Shown piece by piece: positions 6,923-13,075 of a DNA stretch of 35,720 bases. The translations under genes were made by a program, and so were the position numbers. The notes beneath the pieces are model-generated. The model was not told the origin of the DNA. It did not search any database and saw nothing but the letters and a program-made list of their open reading frames with translations. The stretch comes from Desulfovibrio sp. ZJ369 (GTDB taxonomy: Bacteria > Desulfobacterota > Desulfovibrionia > Desulfovibrionales > Desulfovibrionaceae), in the NCBI RefSeq assembly GCF_011039085.1, contig NZ_JAAKEI010000030.1, positions 1 through 35,720 on the forward strand, written 5' to 3'. Each line of letters starts with the position of its first letter. Within the stretch, counting starts at the first letter, position 1.

Positions 6923-7546
6923 TCAGGATTCCTCCTCGTCGCGGCCGCGGTTGATCCACCAGTTTCCATCCACATGTCCGTACCACCAGCGATTGTGATC
7001 CGTGCGCAGGACGACGTCGGCCAGATCTTTCGCCCAGGGGCTGCGCAGGCGTTTGAGGGCGCTCTTCAGCCATTCCCCGGCAAAGGCGTTGCCTTTGTCC
7101 AGCTCGGCTTTGAGATTGCAGATCAAATCCAGTTGATCCGCATCATGGGCCAGCGCGGCTTCCGGGCTTTGTCCCTGGTCCAGTTCATCCCAGAAGCCCA
7201 GCACCTCGCCCGCCAGGCCGGTGCCCGCCACGGCGTCCTGCAGGGCTTCGCGGGCCCGGCACTGATTGTAGCGGTGGTTGACGTAATTGAAATCGCCGGT
7301 GCGGGCCTCATGCAAATCATGGAACAGGCACAAAAAAGTGACCCGCGCCGGATCGAGCCCGGCCAGCCGCGCCAGCACATAGCCGATGACGGCGGTGCGG
7401 TAGGAATGCTCGGCTACATTTTCCCTGCCCGTGCCCAGAAAGGCGTAGCCACTGCGCGGCGTGTGCCGCAACATTCCAACTTCATTAAAAAAATCCGCAA
7501 GGCGGGCAAGCTGTTCTTGCGGCAGATGCCGTTTTTTTTCAGACAT
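6923..7546 (-). CDS. HD-domain 5'-deoxynucleotidase-like phosphohydrolase (YfbR/HDDC2 type)
   Basis: Predicted cytoplasmic metal-dependent phosphohydrolase, probably acting on deoxynucleoside monophosphates. The 207-residue protein has the H...HD...D metal-ligand set in order: His in NVAEHSYRTAV, His-Asp in CLFHDLHEA, and a late Asp in AHDADQLDLI. The sequence RTGDFNYVNHRYN matches the substrate-loop region of this family. The start at 7546 (MSEKKRH) is favoured by a GGAAG upstream. A longer frame runs through a dispersed repeat up to 7867 and is rejected because that sequence recurs elsewhere as non-coding repeat. The C-terminus is rich in Trp and acidic residues. Specific substrate is not readable from sequence. 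Confidence 0.8.
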   Translation of the reverse strand: MSEKKRHLPQEQLARLADFFNEVGMLRHTPRSGYAFLGTGRENVAEHSYRTAVIGYVLARLAGLDPARVTFLCLFHDLHEARTGDFNYVNHRYNQCRAREALQDAVAGTGLAGEVLGFWDELDQGQSPEAALAHDADQLDLICNLKAELDKGNAFAGEWLKSALKRLRSPWAKDLADVVLRTDHNRWWYGHVDGNWWINRGRDEEES

Positions 7547-7557
7547 GGCGAACTTCC

Positions 7558-7734
7558 AGAGCATATTTTTTTGAAACGCTCGCTCCGGCGCTTCACGGCG
7601 AAAGTAAATTTCGCCTGCGCCTATCTCTGCTGTCGTCATCCGTAAGGCGGCACAGCCGCCAACGGCTGACGCGCGCGGCGGGCATGGCTTCGCCCTGCCA
7701 GAGCGTTTAGCTAATTTCATTAGCAAAACGCTCC
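7558..7734 (-). repeat. Dispersed ~155-bp repeat, copy 2 (complete)
   Basis: The most complete copy, inverted relative to copy 1. Read on the minus strand it opens with a palindrome (GAGCGTTTTGCTAATGAAA then TTAGCTAAACGCTC), continues with GGGC/GCCC and GGCGGC/GCCGCC hairpins, and ends ATATGCTCT. It lies immediately upstream of the HD gene's start, where it would be part of that gene's leader. Confidence 0.85.
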
Positions 7735-7870
7735 AATGCCGACGCTGCGGCCATTGCGCGTCCGGCTTTTTCACAGGTTGATCAGGCCGGAATACACGCT
7801 TTGCGCTGCCCTTGCGCCGTCCGGGCGGCAGGGCTGTCTTGATACTGCCCGGCCGCGGAAGACGCAACCT

Positions 7871-9238
7871 TCATTCCAGGCCGTATTTGCGCAATTTGTT
7901 GTGCAGAGTGGCCCGCGTGATGCCCAGACGGCGGGCTGCCTCGCTTTTGTTGTCTCCGACCTGCCGCAGTGTTTCCTCAATGCATTTGCGTTCCACGATG
8001 TCCAACGGCAAACCGGCCAGCGAAGCCTCGCCCCCGGGCGCGGCGTGCGCTTCTTCCGGGGCCGTGGCCCCGGCAATGCCGGCCGGCAGTTCCGGGCCAA
8101 GAATCAAATCGCCGGTGCAGAGGATCACTGCCCGTTCCACGGCGTTTTCCAACTCGCGCACATTGCCCGGCCAGGAATAACGCAGCAGGCTGTCCAGCGC
8201 CTGCGGCGCGAAACCCTTGATGCTTTTGCGGTTGCGCTCCGCAAAGCGCTCCAGAAAATGCGCGGCCAGCAAAGGGATGTCTTCGGCCCGTTCGCGCAGG
8301 GGAGGCACGTCGATGCTGATCACATTGAGCCGGAAAAACAAATCCTCGCGAAAGCGTTTTTGCGCCACTTCCCGGCGCAAGTCGCGGTTGGTGGCGGCCA
8401 GCACGCGCACGTCCACGAGCATGGGCGCGTCGGAGCCCACCCGCTGGATCTCGCCCTGCTGCAGGGCGCGCAAGAGCTTGGCCTGAAGCGAGAGGGGCAT
8501 TTCACCGATTTCATCCAGAAAGAGCGTGCCGCCGTCCGCTTGCATGAAGCGGCCTTCGCGGCGGCGATCCGCGCCGGTAAAAGAGCCTTTTTCATGGCCG
8601 AAGAGCTCGGATTCCAGCAGATTTTCGGCCAGAGCCGCGCAGTTGACCGTCACCAGGGGTTTGTGAGCCCGGTTGCCGGCCTCGTGCAGGGCGCGGGCCA
8701 CCAGTTCCTTGCCTGTGCCCGACTCGCCGGTGATCAGCACTGTGGCTTCCGTGGGCGCGACCGTGCTGATGATCTGCAACATCTCGCTGATGGCCCGGCT
8801 GCGCCCCAGAATGCCGGGGCCGGCCGCCGCGTCCGTGAGCTGACGGCGCAGCTCGCGGTTTTCAACGCTGAGGCGGGAATGTTCAATCGCCTGTTCCAGC
8901 GTGTGCCTGAGCGCCTCAAAGTCCAGCGGCTTGACCAGATAATCATACGCGCCAAGCCGCAAGGCCTCCACCGCGGTTTCCACCGAGGAATACGCCGTCA
9001 TCAGCACCACAGGCAGCGCGGGATTGTATTCCAGAATACCCCTGAGCGCGTGGATGCCGTCCATGCGCGCCATGCGCACGTCCGTGAGCACGGCGTCAAA
9101 GGCTTTTTCGCGCACCAGGGCCACGGCTTCGTCGCCGTCCGAGGCCTCGTCCACCGCATAGCCCCATGAGCGCAACATGATCTTGAGCATGCCGCGGTGG
9201 GCATCGTCGTCATCGACCACTAAAACAGTGTTGCTCAC
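7871..9238 (-). CDS. zraR: Sigma-54-dependent response regulator, ZraR-like
   Basis: NtrC-family activator of RpoN promoters. The 455 residues comprise a receiver domain (VVDDDDAH, phospho-Asp in LTDVRM, Lys in LVKPLD), then a central AAA+ domain with Walker A GESGTGKE. The sigma-54 contact loop GSFTGA, Walker B GGTLFLDEIGEMP and the arginine-finger region follow. A Fis-type HTH ends the protein (NKSEAARRLGITRATLHNKL). The start is GTG at 9238 with AAGGAGAGACGA before it; the longer frame from 9265 lacks a site. It follows its kinase by 94 bases on the same strand. The zraP gene with a sigma-54 promoter at 12185 is the expected target. ZraR is the best-fitting family name; other metal-responsive NtrC-type regulators cannot be excluded. 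Confidence 0.85.
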   Translation of the reverse strand: MSNTVLVVDDDDAHRGMLKIMLRSWGYAVDEASDGDEAVALVREKAFDAVLTDVRMARMDGIHALRGILEYNPALPVVLMTAYSSVETAVEALRLGAYDYLVKPLDFEALRHTLEQAIEHSRLSVENRELRRQLTDAAAGPGILGRSRAISEMLQIISTVAPTEATVLITGESGTGKELVARALHEAGNRAHKPLVTVNCAALAENLLESELFGHEKGSFTGADRRREGRFMQADGGTLFLDEIGEMPLSLQAKLLRALQQGEIQRVGSDAPMLVDVRVLAATNRDLRREVAQKRFREDLFFRLNVISIDVPPLRERAEDIPLLAAHFLERFAERNRKSIKGFAPQALDSLLRYSWPGNVRELENAVERAVILCTGDLILGPELPAGIAGATAPEEAHAAPGGEASLAGLPLDIVERKCIEETLRQVGDNKSEAARRLGITRATLHNKLRKYGLE

Positions 9239-9332
9239 TCGTCTCTCCTTCGCGGCGGGCAGCAAAACGCCGCGCGGCCGCGCTTCCCAACGTGTCCGCC
9301 TTTACCGCGCATATCCGGCAGGCCCGAAACGT

Positions 9333-10868
9333 TCAGCGCCGTTCTTTTGCTCTGTCGCGGCGGCGTTGCGGCAATGCAGCCGCAGCGGCCGGAGCCTGCG
9401 GCAGCCAGAGCCGGAAGATCGTCTCCCCCTGCCCGCCTGGCGGCGCGGTGCGCGAATAAACATGCATCTCCCCGTTATGGGCCGTCACGATTTTATGTAC
9501 CATGGCCAGCCCCAAGCCGGTGCCCTGGCCCTTGGTGGTAAAATAGGGATCAAAGATATGCGGCAACTGGCTGGCTTCGATGCCCTTGCCGCTGTCCCGC
9601 ACCATAAGGCAAACCCGCTTGCGGGATCTGGCAATGGCCAGGGTCAGCCGCCCGCCCCCGGGCATGGCGTCCAGGGCGTTCAGGCACAGATTGAGCAGGG
9701 CCTGGCCCAGACGTTCGGAATCAACCAGGGCATTGGGCACCCGCCGGGCCGTTCTGTACTCCAGGCGTACATTGCGTTTCTCCGCATCCTGGCGGATCAG
9801 GCGCATGACATGCGCCACCACATTCTCAAGACAGGTAGGCCGCGGGGAAACGTCGCTCGGCCGCGACAGGCCGATGAGATCCGTTACCACCCGGTTCAGG
9901 CGATCCACCTCGCGCACCATGACCGTCGCGGCCTCGCGATCTTCGCTGCCCTCCGGAAAACGCTGGCCGAAATACGTTGCATAGCCCTTGATGGAGCTTA
10001 AGGGATTGCGGATCTCATGCGCCACGCCCGCGGCCAGATTGCCCACGGCCGCCAGTTTTTCCTTGCGGCGCACTTCTTCCTCCAGGCGTCGAACCTTGCC
10101 CTCGGCCATGTGCTGCCGCTGGCGCGACTCGCGGGCGTGCTGCGCATAATAAAGAGCCAGCAGGCAGGCCAGGCCCACCAGCAGGGTCACCGCAGCCAGG
10201 ATGGCCACATAGTCGCGGTTCTGGCTGCGGGTGATTTCAAAGGGCGAGACATCCAGACCCAGAAAAATGATCGGCAGGGGAAAAAGCCGGGGCATGTCGC
10301 GCAGGCCGGGAGTAAAGTAACGGTAGACCACAAAGGCCCGTTGCCCCTCCATATTCATGATTCCCCAATGTGCGGGCATGCCCGGCTCAAGCTCATACAT
10401 GCGCGCTTCGTCCACCTCCCGCCCCTCCAGATCCAGGATTTCCCCCAGCCGGACGCGTTTGCTGTGGGCCACGATGGTGCCGTCGGGCATGGTCACGGCC
10501 ACGAAATGGATATCCGGGCTGGAGGCCATTTCTTCCAGCAGAACCTGCAGGCGCACCCCTGCCTCGCTACGCATGCCCGAACGCAAAATGCTTTCAAAAG
10601 CCATGATCAGCGAAGAGCCTTTTTCCGCCAGCAGGCGGGCCATGGCCGCCTCGCTGCGCTCAATGGAGATGAAGGCCAGCAGGCTGATCATCAGGGCCAG
10701 CACCACGGCGGCGGCGCCCAACAAGCCCCCCAGGGGAGTGCGCACGACGCCCACGCGCATGTCCAGCGCCGTGGGCGGAATATCCGCGGCCCTGCCGTCC
10801 GCGGTATTTCCTGCGATCGGAGCAGATGCCTGGGGCGCAGCCTGCGCGTCAGCTTGTTCGGAACTCAT
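9333..10868 (-). CDS. zraS: Membrane sensor histidine kinase, ZraS-like
   Basis: Partner kinase of the adjacent sigma-54 regulator. The 511-residue protein has a ~45-residue disordered Ala/Pro-rich N-terminus, TM1 at ~48-70 (GLLGAAAVVLALMISLLAF), a periplasmic sensor domain of about 150 residues, and TM2 near 225-245 (AAVTLLVGLACLLALYYA). A coiled linker rich in Arg/Glu leads to the HisKA domain with H-box AHEIRNPLSSIKGY. The HATPase has N-box LNLCLNALDAM, G1 DSGKGI and G2 GTGLGLAM. ZraS senses zinc and envelope stress with ZraP as repressor, a role known for the family and inferred here. The ATG at 10868 is chosen over a TTG at 10883 because a promoter -10 element overlaps the latter. Confidence 0.85.
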   Translation of the reverse strand: MSSEQADAQAAPQASAPIAGNTADGRAADIPPTALDMRVGVVRTPLGGLLGAAAVVLALMISLLAFISIERSEAAMARLLAEKGSSLIMAFESILRSGMRSEAGVRLQVLLEEMASSPDIHFVAVTMPDGTIVAHSKRVRLGEILDLEGREVDEARMYELEPGMPAHWGIMNMEGQRAFVVYRYFTPGLRDMPRLFPLPIIFLGLDVSPFEITRSQNRDYVAILAAVTLLVGLACLLALYYAQHARESRQRQHMAEGKVRRLEEEVRRKEKLAAVGNLAAGVAHEIRNPLSSIKGYATYFGQRFPEGSEDREAATVMVREVDRLNRVVTDLIGLSRPSDVSPRPTCLENVVAHVMRLIRQDAEKRNVRLEYRTARRVPNALVDSERLGQALLNLCLNALDAMPGGGRLTLAIARSRKRVCLMVRDSGKGIEASQLPHIFDPYFTTKGQGTGLGLAMVHKIVTAHNGEMHVYSRTAPPGGQGETIFRLWLPQAPAAAAALPQRRRDRAKERR

Positions 10869-10874
10869 GCCGTG

Positions 10875-10902
10875 AGTATACAAGGTGCCGCAAAAAAACC
10901 AA
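10875..10902 (-). promoter_or_regulatory. Promoter of zraS, possibly giving a leaderless transcript
   Basis: On the minus strand TTGGTT (10902-10897) and TATACT (10880-10875) are 16 bases apart. Only six bases separate TATACT from the ATG at 10868, so predicted initiation falls on the start codon itself. No Shine-Dalgarno sequence precedes the ATG. Confidence 0.4.
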
Positions 10903-10953
10903 AACCGTTTTTTCCAGGCCGCACGCGCTGAAAAAACGTCGCCGGATTTCGCC

Positions 10954-10988
10954 AGAGCGGTTGGCTCATTTCATGAGCAAAACGTTCT
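10954..10988 (+). repeat. Palindromic GAGC repeat between zraS and the divergent gene
   Basis: AGAGCGGTTGGCTCAT and ATGAGCAAAACGTTCT flank a 3-base loop; the outer arms have some mismatches. The right side ends in CTA, matching the TA flank of other copies. It lies in the divergent promoter region of the metal-stress genes. Confidence 0.75.
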
Positions 10989-11003
10989 AGCACGTTTTTT
11001 GCA
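10988..11003 (+). promoter_or_regulatory. Weak sigma-54-like site before the first periplasmic gene
   Basis: TAGCAC-N5-TTGCA has the right spacing and a good -12 half, but one of the two essential -24 guanines is an A. Partly made of repeat sequence. Low confidence; a nearby TGTAA-N6-TTACA inverted repeat (11075-11090) is an alternative control site. Confidence 0.25.
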
Positions 11004-11156
11004 AGAAAATCTCTAGACTTTCACGATCCTGGTTGCGCTTTTCTTGAGCTTGCCTCTTGCAAAGCGTCTTGCTATGTAAAAAAAATTACAATCACAGCCG
11101 CGAAAATCATAGCCCGCGAGCCGCTTCAAGTACTCGCGATACCAAAGGTTTGCCTT

Positions 11157-11627
11157 ATGCTAAAAGGGTACTTATCGCTATGCCTTTTGCTGACATTCTG
11201 TCTGGCGCAGCCTGTGGCGGCGGGTCACGCCGGTCCCGATCCCGTGGGACACGACGGCCATATGAAGCACCGCTACAGGCCCGATATCCGCGATCTGGAC
11301 GAGTGGATGCAGCGCCTCTCGCCTGTGCAGCAAGCCAGGGCCAAATCCATATTGGCGGAGGCCCGCCCCCGCATCAGGGCGCTGCGCAGACGCATTCAGA
11401 ATAAAATGGTCGAGTTGGAAAGCCTCAATTATGATCGGGCAACCTCCCCGGAAACCTTGCCCCGCCTGGGCAGGGAGCTGCAACTGCTGCGCGACGAGCT
11501 TCGCGCGGAGCTCCTGTATATGGATGACCGCATGCTCCGGGAAGTGGGCGTCTCCCTCGGGCCGCCCGTCACGCGGGGCTGCCGGATGGGCCACACCCGC
11601 CTGCCGGACCTGGAAGAAGAGGAATAG
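11157..11627 (+). CDS. Periplasmic ZraP/Spy-like stress protein (first copy)
   Basis: Predicted periplasmic, metal-binding or chaperone-like protein of the Spy/CpxP/ZraP superfamily. The 156-residue precursor starts with a signal peptide (MLKGYLSLCLLLTFCLAQPVAA), then a His-rich mature N-terminus (GHAGPDPVGHDGHMKH). A helical, charged core follows, including LSPVQQARAKSILAEARP, which corresponds to the LTxxQ region, and NKMVELESL. The acidic tail ends LPDLEEEE. The ATG at 11157 has AAAGG upstream. It is divergent from zraS, which suggests joint control. The stop codon TAG is also the first part of a repeat element. It is only distantly similar to the later zraP, so probably a paralogue with separate function rather than a recent duplicate. 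Confidence 0.65.
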   Translation: MLKGYLSLCLLLTFCLAQPVAAGHAGPDPVGHDGHMKHRYRPDIRDLDEWMQRLSPVQQARAKSILAEARPRIRALRRRIQNKMVELESLNYDRATSPETLPRLGRELQLLRDELRAELLYMDDRMLREVGVSLGPPVTRGCRMGHTRLPDLEEEE

Positions 11628-11768
11628 AGCATTTTCACTTTGAAAATGCTCTGCTGACGCGAAAGCGGCAGCCGCCGCAACGCGGCGTACATTCAGGCGA
11701 AAACCGCGCTTTTCGCCTGAATGCCACCTTTGACTTTCATAAAAAGTCAAAGGTAATCTGCTCTAGAC
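11625..11768 (+). repeat. Composite TA-flanked element with three hairpins, copy A
   Basis: Bounded by TA-GAGC on the left and TGCTC-TA on the right. It holds three stems: a perfect 12-bp palindrome (11626-11652); ATTCAGGCGAAA/TTTTCGCCTGAAT around an ACCGCG-containing loop (11691-11722); and ACCTTTGACTTT/AAAAGTCAAAGGT (11727-11754). Its first three bases form the stop codon of the preceding gene. The element at 16499-16650 has the same layout with different stem sequences. Confidence 0.7.
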
Positions 11769-11822
11769 CGGCTCCTTTATTGTAGTTCATGATAGCAACA
11801 CCCCGCGTCAGCGGGGTTTTTT
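11730..11822 (+). ncRNA. Candidate small RNA (promoter plus orphan terminator)
   Basis: TTGACT (11730) and TAATCT (11754) are spaced 18 bases, with predicted start near 11766. A perfect CCCCGC-GTCA-GCGGGG-T6 terminator closes at 11822. No gene lies between, so a ~55-nt RNA is possible. Caution: the -35 lies inside the third hairpin of the composite repeat, which could equally well be a structural DNA element, and the terminator could serve upstream read-through. Confidence 0.25.
11801..11822 (+). terminator. Strong intrinsic terminator
   Basis: CCCCGC, loop GTCA, GCGGGG and six T residues. It stops any transcript from the 11157 gene or from the candidate small RNA. Confidence 0.85.
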
Positions 11823-12184
11823 GCGCCCTTTGCCCGTCATGGCCCGCGGGAAGCTCTGCCGCCTGCCGGGATATGGCGCAAAGAAGAATGTTCCCCAGTC
11901 CCGCAGGTTGACAACACGGCACGTTGCGGCCAGGCTTTTTCTGCCCGATCACGAGTCGGGAAAAAGCGTGCGCGCGCCTCGCAGCGCAAGGGAAGATCCC
12001 TCACGGCAAAGGCCGTTGCAGGAGGCGCAACCGGACCTGTGCGAAATGTATCCACTTGTACAAATTTTATACAGATGTGCTTGTCTGACTGTATAAAAAA
12101 CATACGCTGCCTGTTGCGGCCCACTTTATTGGCAAAAACATAAACATCATTGAATAGTAATAGGTTACACGTTAGCACAGGTTT
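11823..12184. other. Regulatory spacer upstream of zraP
   Basis: About 360 bases with no convincing gene. A hairpin sits near 11934-11970 (CTTTTT...CCGA/TCGG...AAAAAG). The last 140 bases are AT-rich and contain the inverted repeat listed separately, consistent with an enhancer/IHF-type region for a sigma-54 promoter. Confidence 0.5.
12065..12098 (+). promoter_or_regulatory. Inverted repeat: candidate ZraR enhancer (UAS)
   Basis: TTTTATACAG (12065-12074) and CTGTATAAAA (12089-12098) are a perfect 10-bp inverted repeat with 14 bases between. Its centre lies about 105 bases upstream of the -24 element, the usual distance for an NtrC-family activator site. Assignment to ZraR is inference from the neighbours. 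Confidence 0.5.
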
Positions 12185-12200
12185 TGGCACGCGCCTTGCT
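12185..12200 (+). promoter_or_regulatory. Sigma-54 (RpoN) promoter of zraP
   Basis: TGGCAC-GCGCC-TTGCT matches the -24/-12 consensus at every key base, with GG and GC correctly spaced. Predicted start near 12211 gives a leader of about 75 bases to the ATG at 12286. Confidence 0.85.
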
Positions 12201-12285
12201 TTATGCGAGGCAAGACGCACGGAATGCACCGGCGTCAGAGGAAGACGGAAATACACTGACTGTTTGGACACCAAGGAGAGTACGC

Positions 12286-12831
12286 ATGAAAAGCCCTCGT
12301 TTCATTCTGACCGCGTTGCTGGCCGCCGCTCTTACCGGAGGCGTACTGACAGCCACGGACAGCATGGCCCGGCCCCACTTTACTGATCCCGGCTACGGCT
12401 GCTACGGCTGCCCCGGCGGATACGGCCCCGGCTATGGATGGAACGGCAACTCCGGCCTGACGTCCGAACAGCAGGAGAAATATACAAAGATTGTGCAAGA
12501 CTACGCCAGGCGCATGGAGCCCATTCAGGATCAGATTTTTGTGAAGCGGCAGGAACTTCGCGCCCTGCGGAACGCCACCAATCCTGATGTGAAGACTGTG
12601 CGCGAAACCGCCACCGAGTTGACGAAACTCAACAAGCAATTGGGCGACCTGCACGATGAAATGGCCCAGCGAATCGAAAAAGAAGTGGGCAGGCCCGCCG
12701 GCGCCGGAGCCAACTCCGGTAACTACGGCCCCGGTTACCACCACGGAATGGGTTGTGGATACGGGATGGGCTATGGACACCGCATGGGCTATGGCATGGG
12801 TTACGGCCAGGGAATGATGGATAATAACTAA
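12286..12831 (+). CDS. zraP: Zinc resistance-associated periplasmic protein ZraP
   Basis: Periplasmic zinc-binding chaperone and feedback repressor of ZraS in the described system. The 181-residue precursor has a clear signal peptide (FILTALLAAALTGGVLTATDSMA). A Gly/Tyr/Cys segment (GYGCYGCPGGYGPGYGW) follows, then the family core LTSEQQEKYTKIVQDYARR with charged helices RQELRALRNATNP and ELTKLNKQLGDLHDEM. The tail is a Gly-Tyr-Met-His repeat (GMGYGHRMGYGMGYG), probably metal-binding. AAGGAGAG before ATG fixes the start. A full sigma-54 promoter and an enhancer-like repeat lie upstream, and zraSR lies 1.4 kb away, which together make the regulatory assignment strong. Confidence 0.88.
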   Translation: MKSPRFILTALLAAALTGGVLTATDSMARPHFTDPGYGCYGCPGGYGPGYGWNGNSGLTSEQQEKYTKIVQDYARRMEPIQDQIFVKRQELRALRNATNPDVKTVRETATELTKLNKQLGDLHDEMAQRIEKEVGRPAGAGANSGNYGPGYHHGMGCGYGMGYGHRMGYGMGYGQGMMDNN

Positions 12832-12904
12832 TCAACCGTTACCCGGCCTATCAACTTAGCAATCCGCCGACGGGCGGTCGACATATACGGACAAAAAAAA
12901 ATTT

Positions 12905-12941
12905 CCGTGCCGCTCTCAGCCCCCCATCGGGAGCGGCACGG
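12905..12941 (-). terminator. Bidirectional terminator between zraP and the radical SAM gene
   Basis: CCGTGCCGCTC/GAGCGGCACGG is a perfect 11-bp stem. On the minus strand it is followed by AAATTTTTTTTT, a canonical terminator for the radical SAM gene; on the plus strand it would also end the zraP transcript. A9 and C9 homopolymers flank the stem. Confidence 0.8.
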
Positions 12942-13007
12942 TTCCCCCCCCCTGAAAACCTCCTCCTTTGAACAGAACCCTCTAACCATCGGAACATCCT
13001 CCCTCTC

Positions 13008-13038
13008 AACGACCGCCGGTTGCCCCCGGCGGTCGTTT
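13008..13038 (+). terminator. Second hairpin between zraP and the radical SAM gene
   Basis: AACGACCGCCGG/CCGGCGGTCGTT is a perfect 12-bp stem with a 6-base loop, followed by only a short T run (TTTCCTTAT). Confidence 0.5.
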
Positions 13039-13045
13039 CCTTATC

Positions 13046-13075
13046 TAGAGCATTTTCTCTTTGAAAATGCTCTAA
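13046..13075 (+). repeat. Minimal TA-flanked palindrome at the radical SAM gene's stop
   Basis: TA-GAGCATTTTC-TCTTT-GAAAATGCTC-TA: a perfect inverted repeat bracketed by TA on both sides, exactly the product expected from insertion at a TA dinucleotide. The right TA supplies the minus-strand TAG stop of the neighbouring gene. Confidence 0.85.

Noticed and set aside
6923..7867. A 314-residue version of the HD-domain protein
   Set aside because: The extra N-terminal part comes from the repeat at 7558-7734; the start at 7546 with GGAAG is better.
7736..9169. A 477-codon plus-strand frame opposite zraR
   Set aside because: Antisense shadow of a recognised protein with all motifs intact; no ribosome site or domain.
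11041..11100. A clear sigma-70 promoter for the first ZraP-like gene
   Set aside because: Several TTGxxx words occur (TTGCAA, TTGAGC) but none has a -10 at 16-18 bases; left unassigned.
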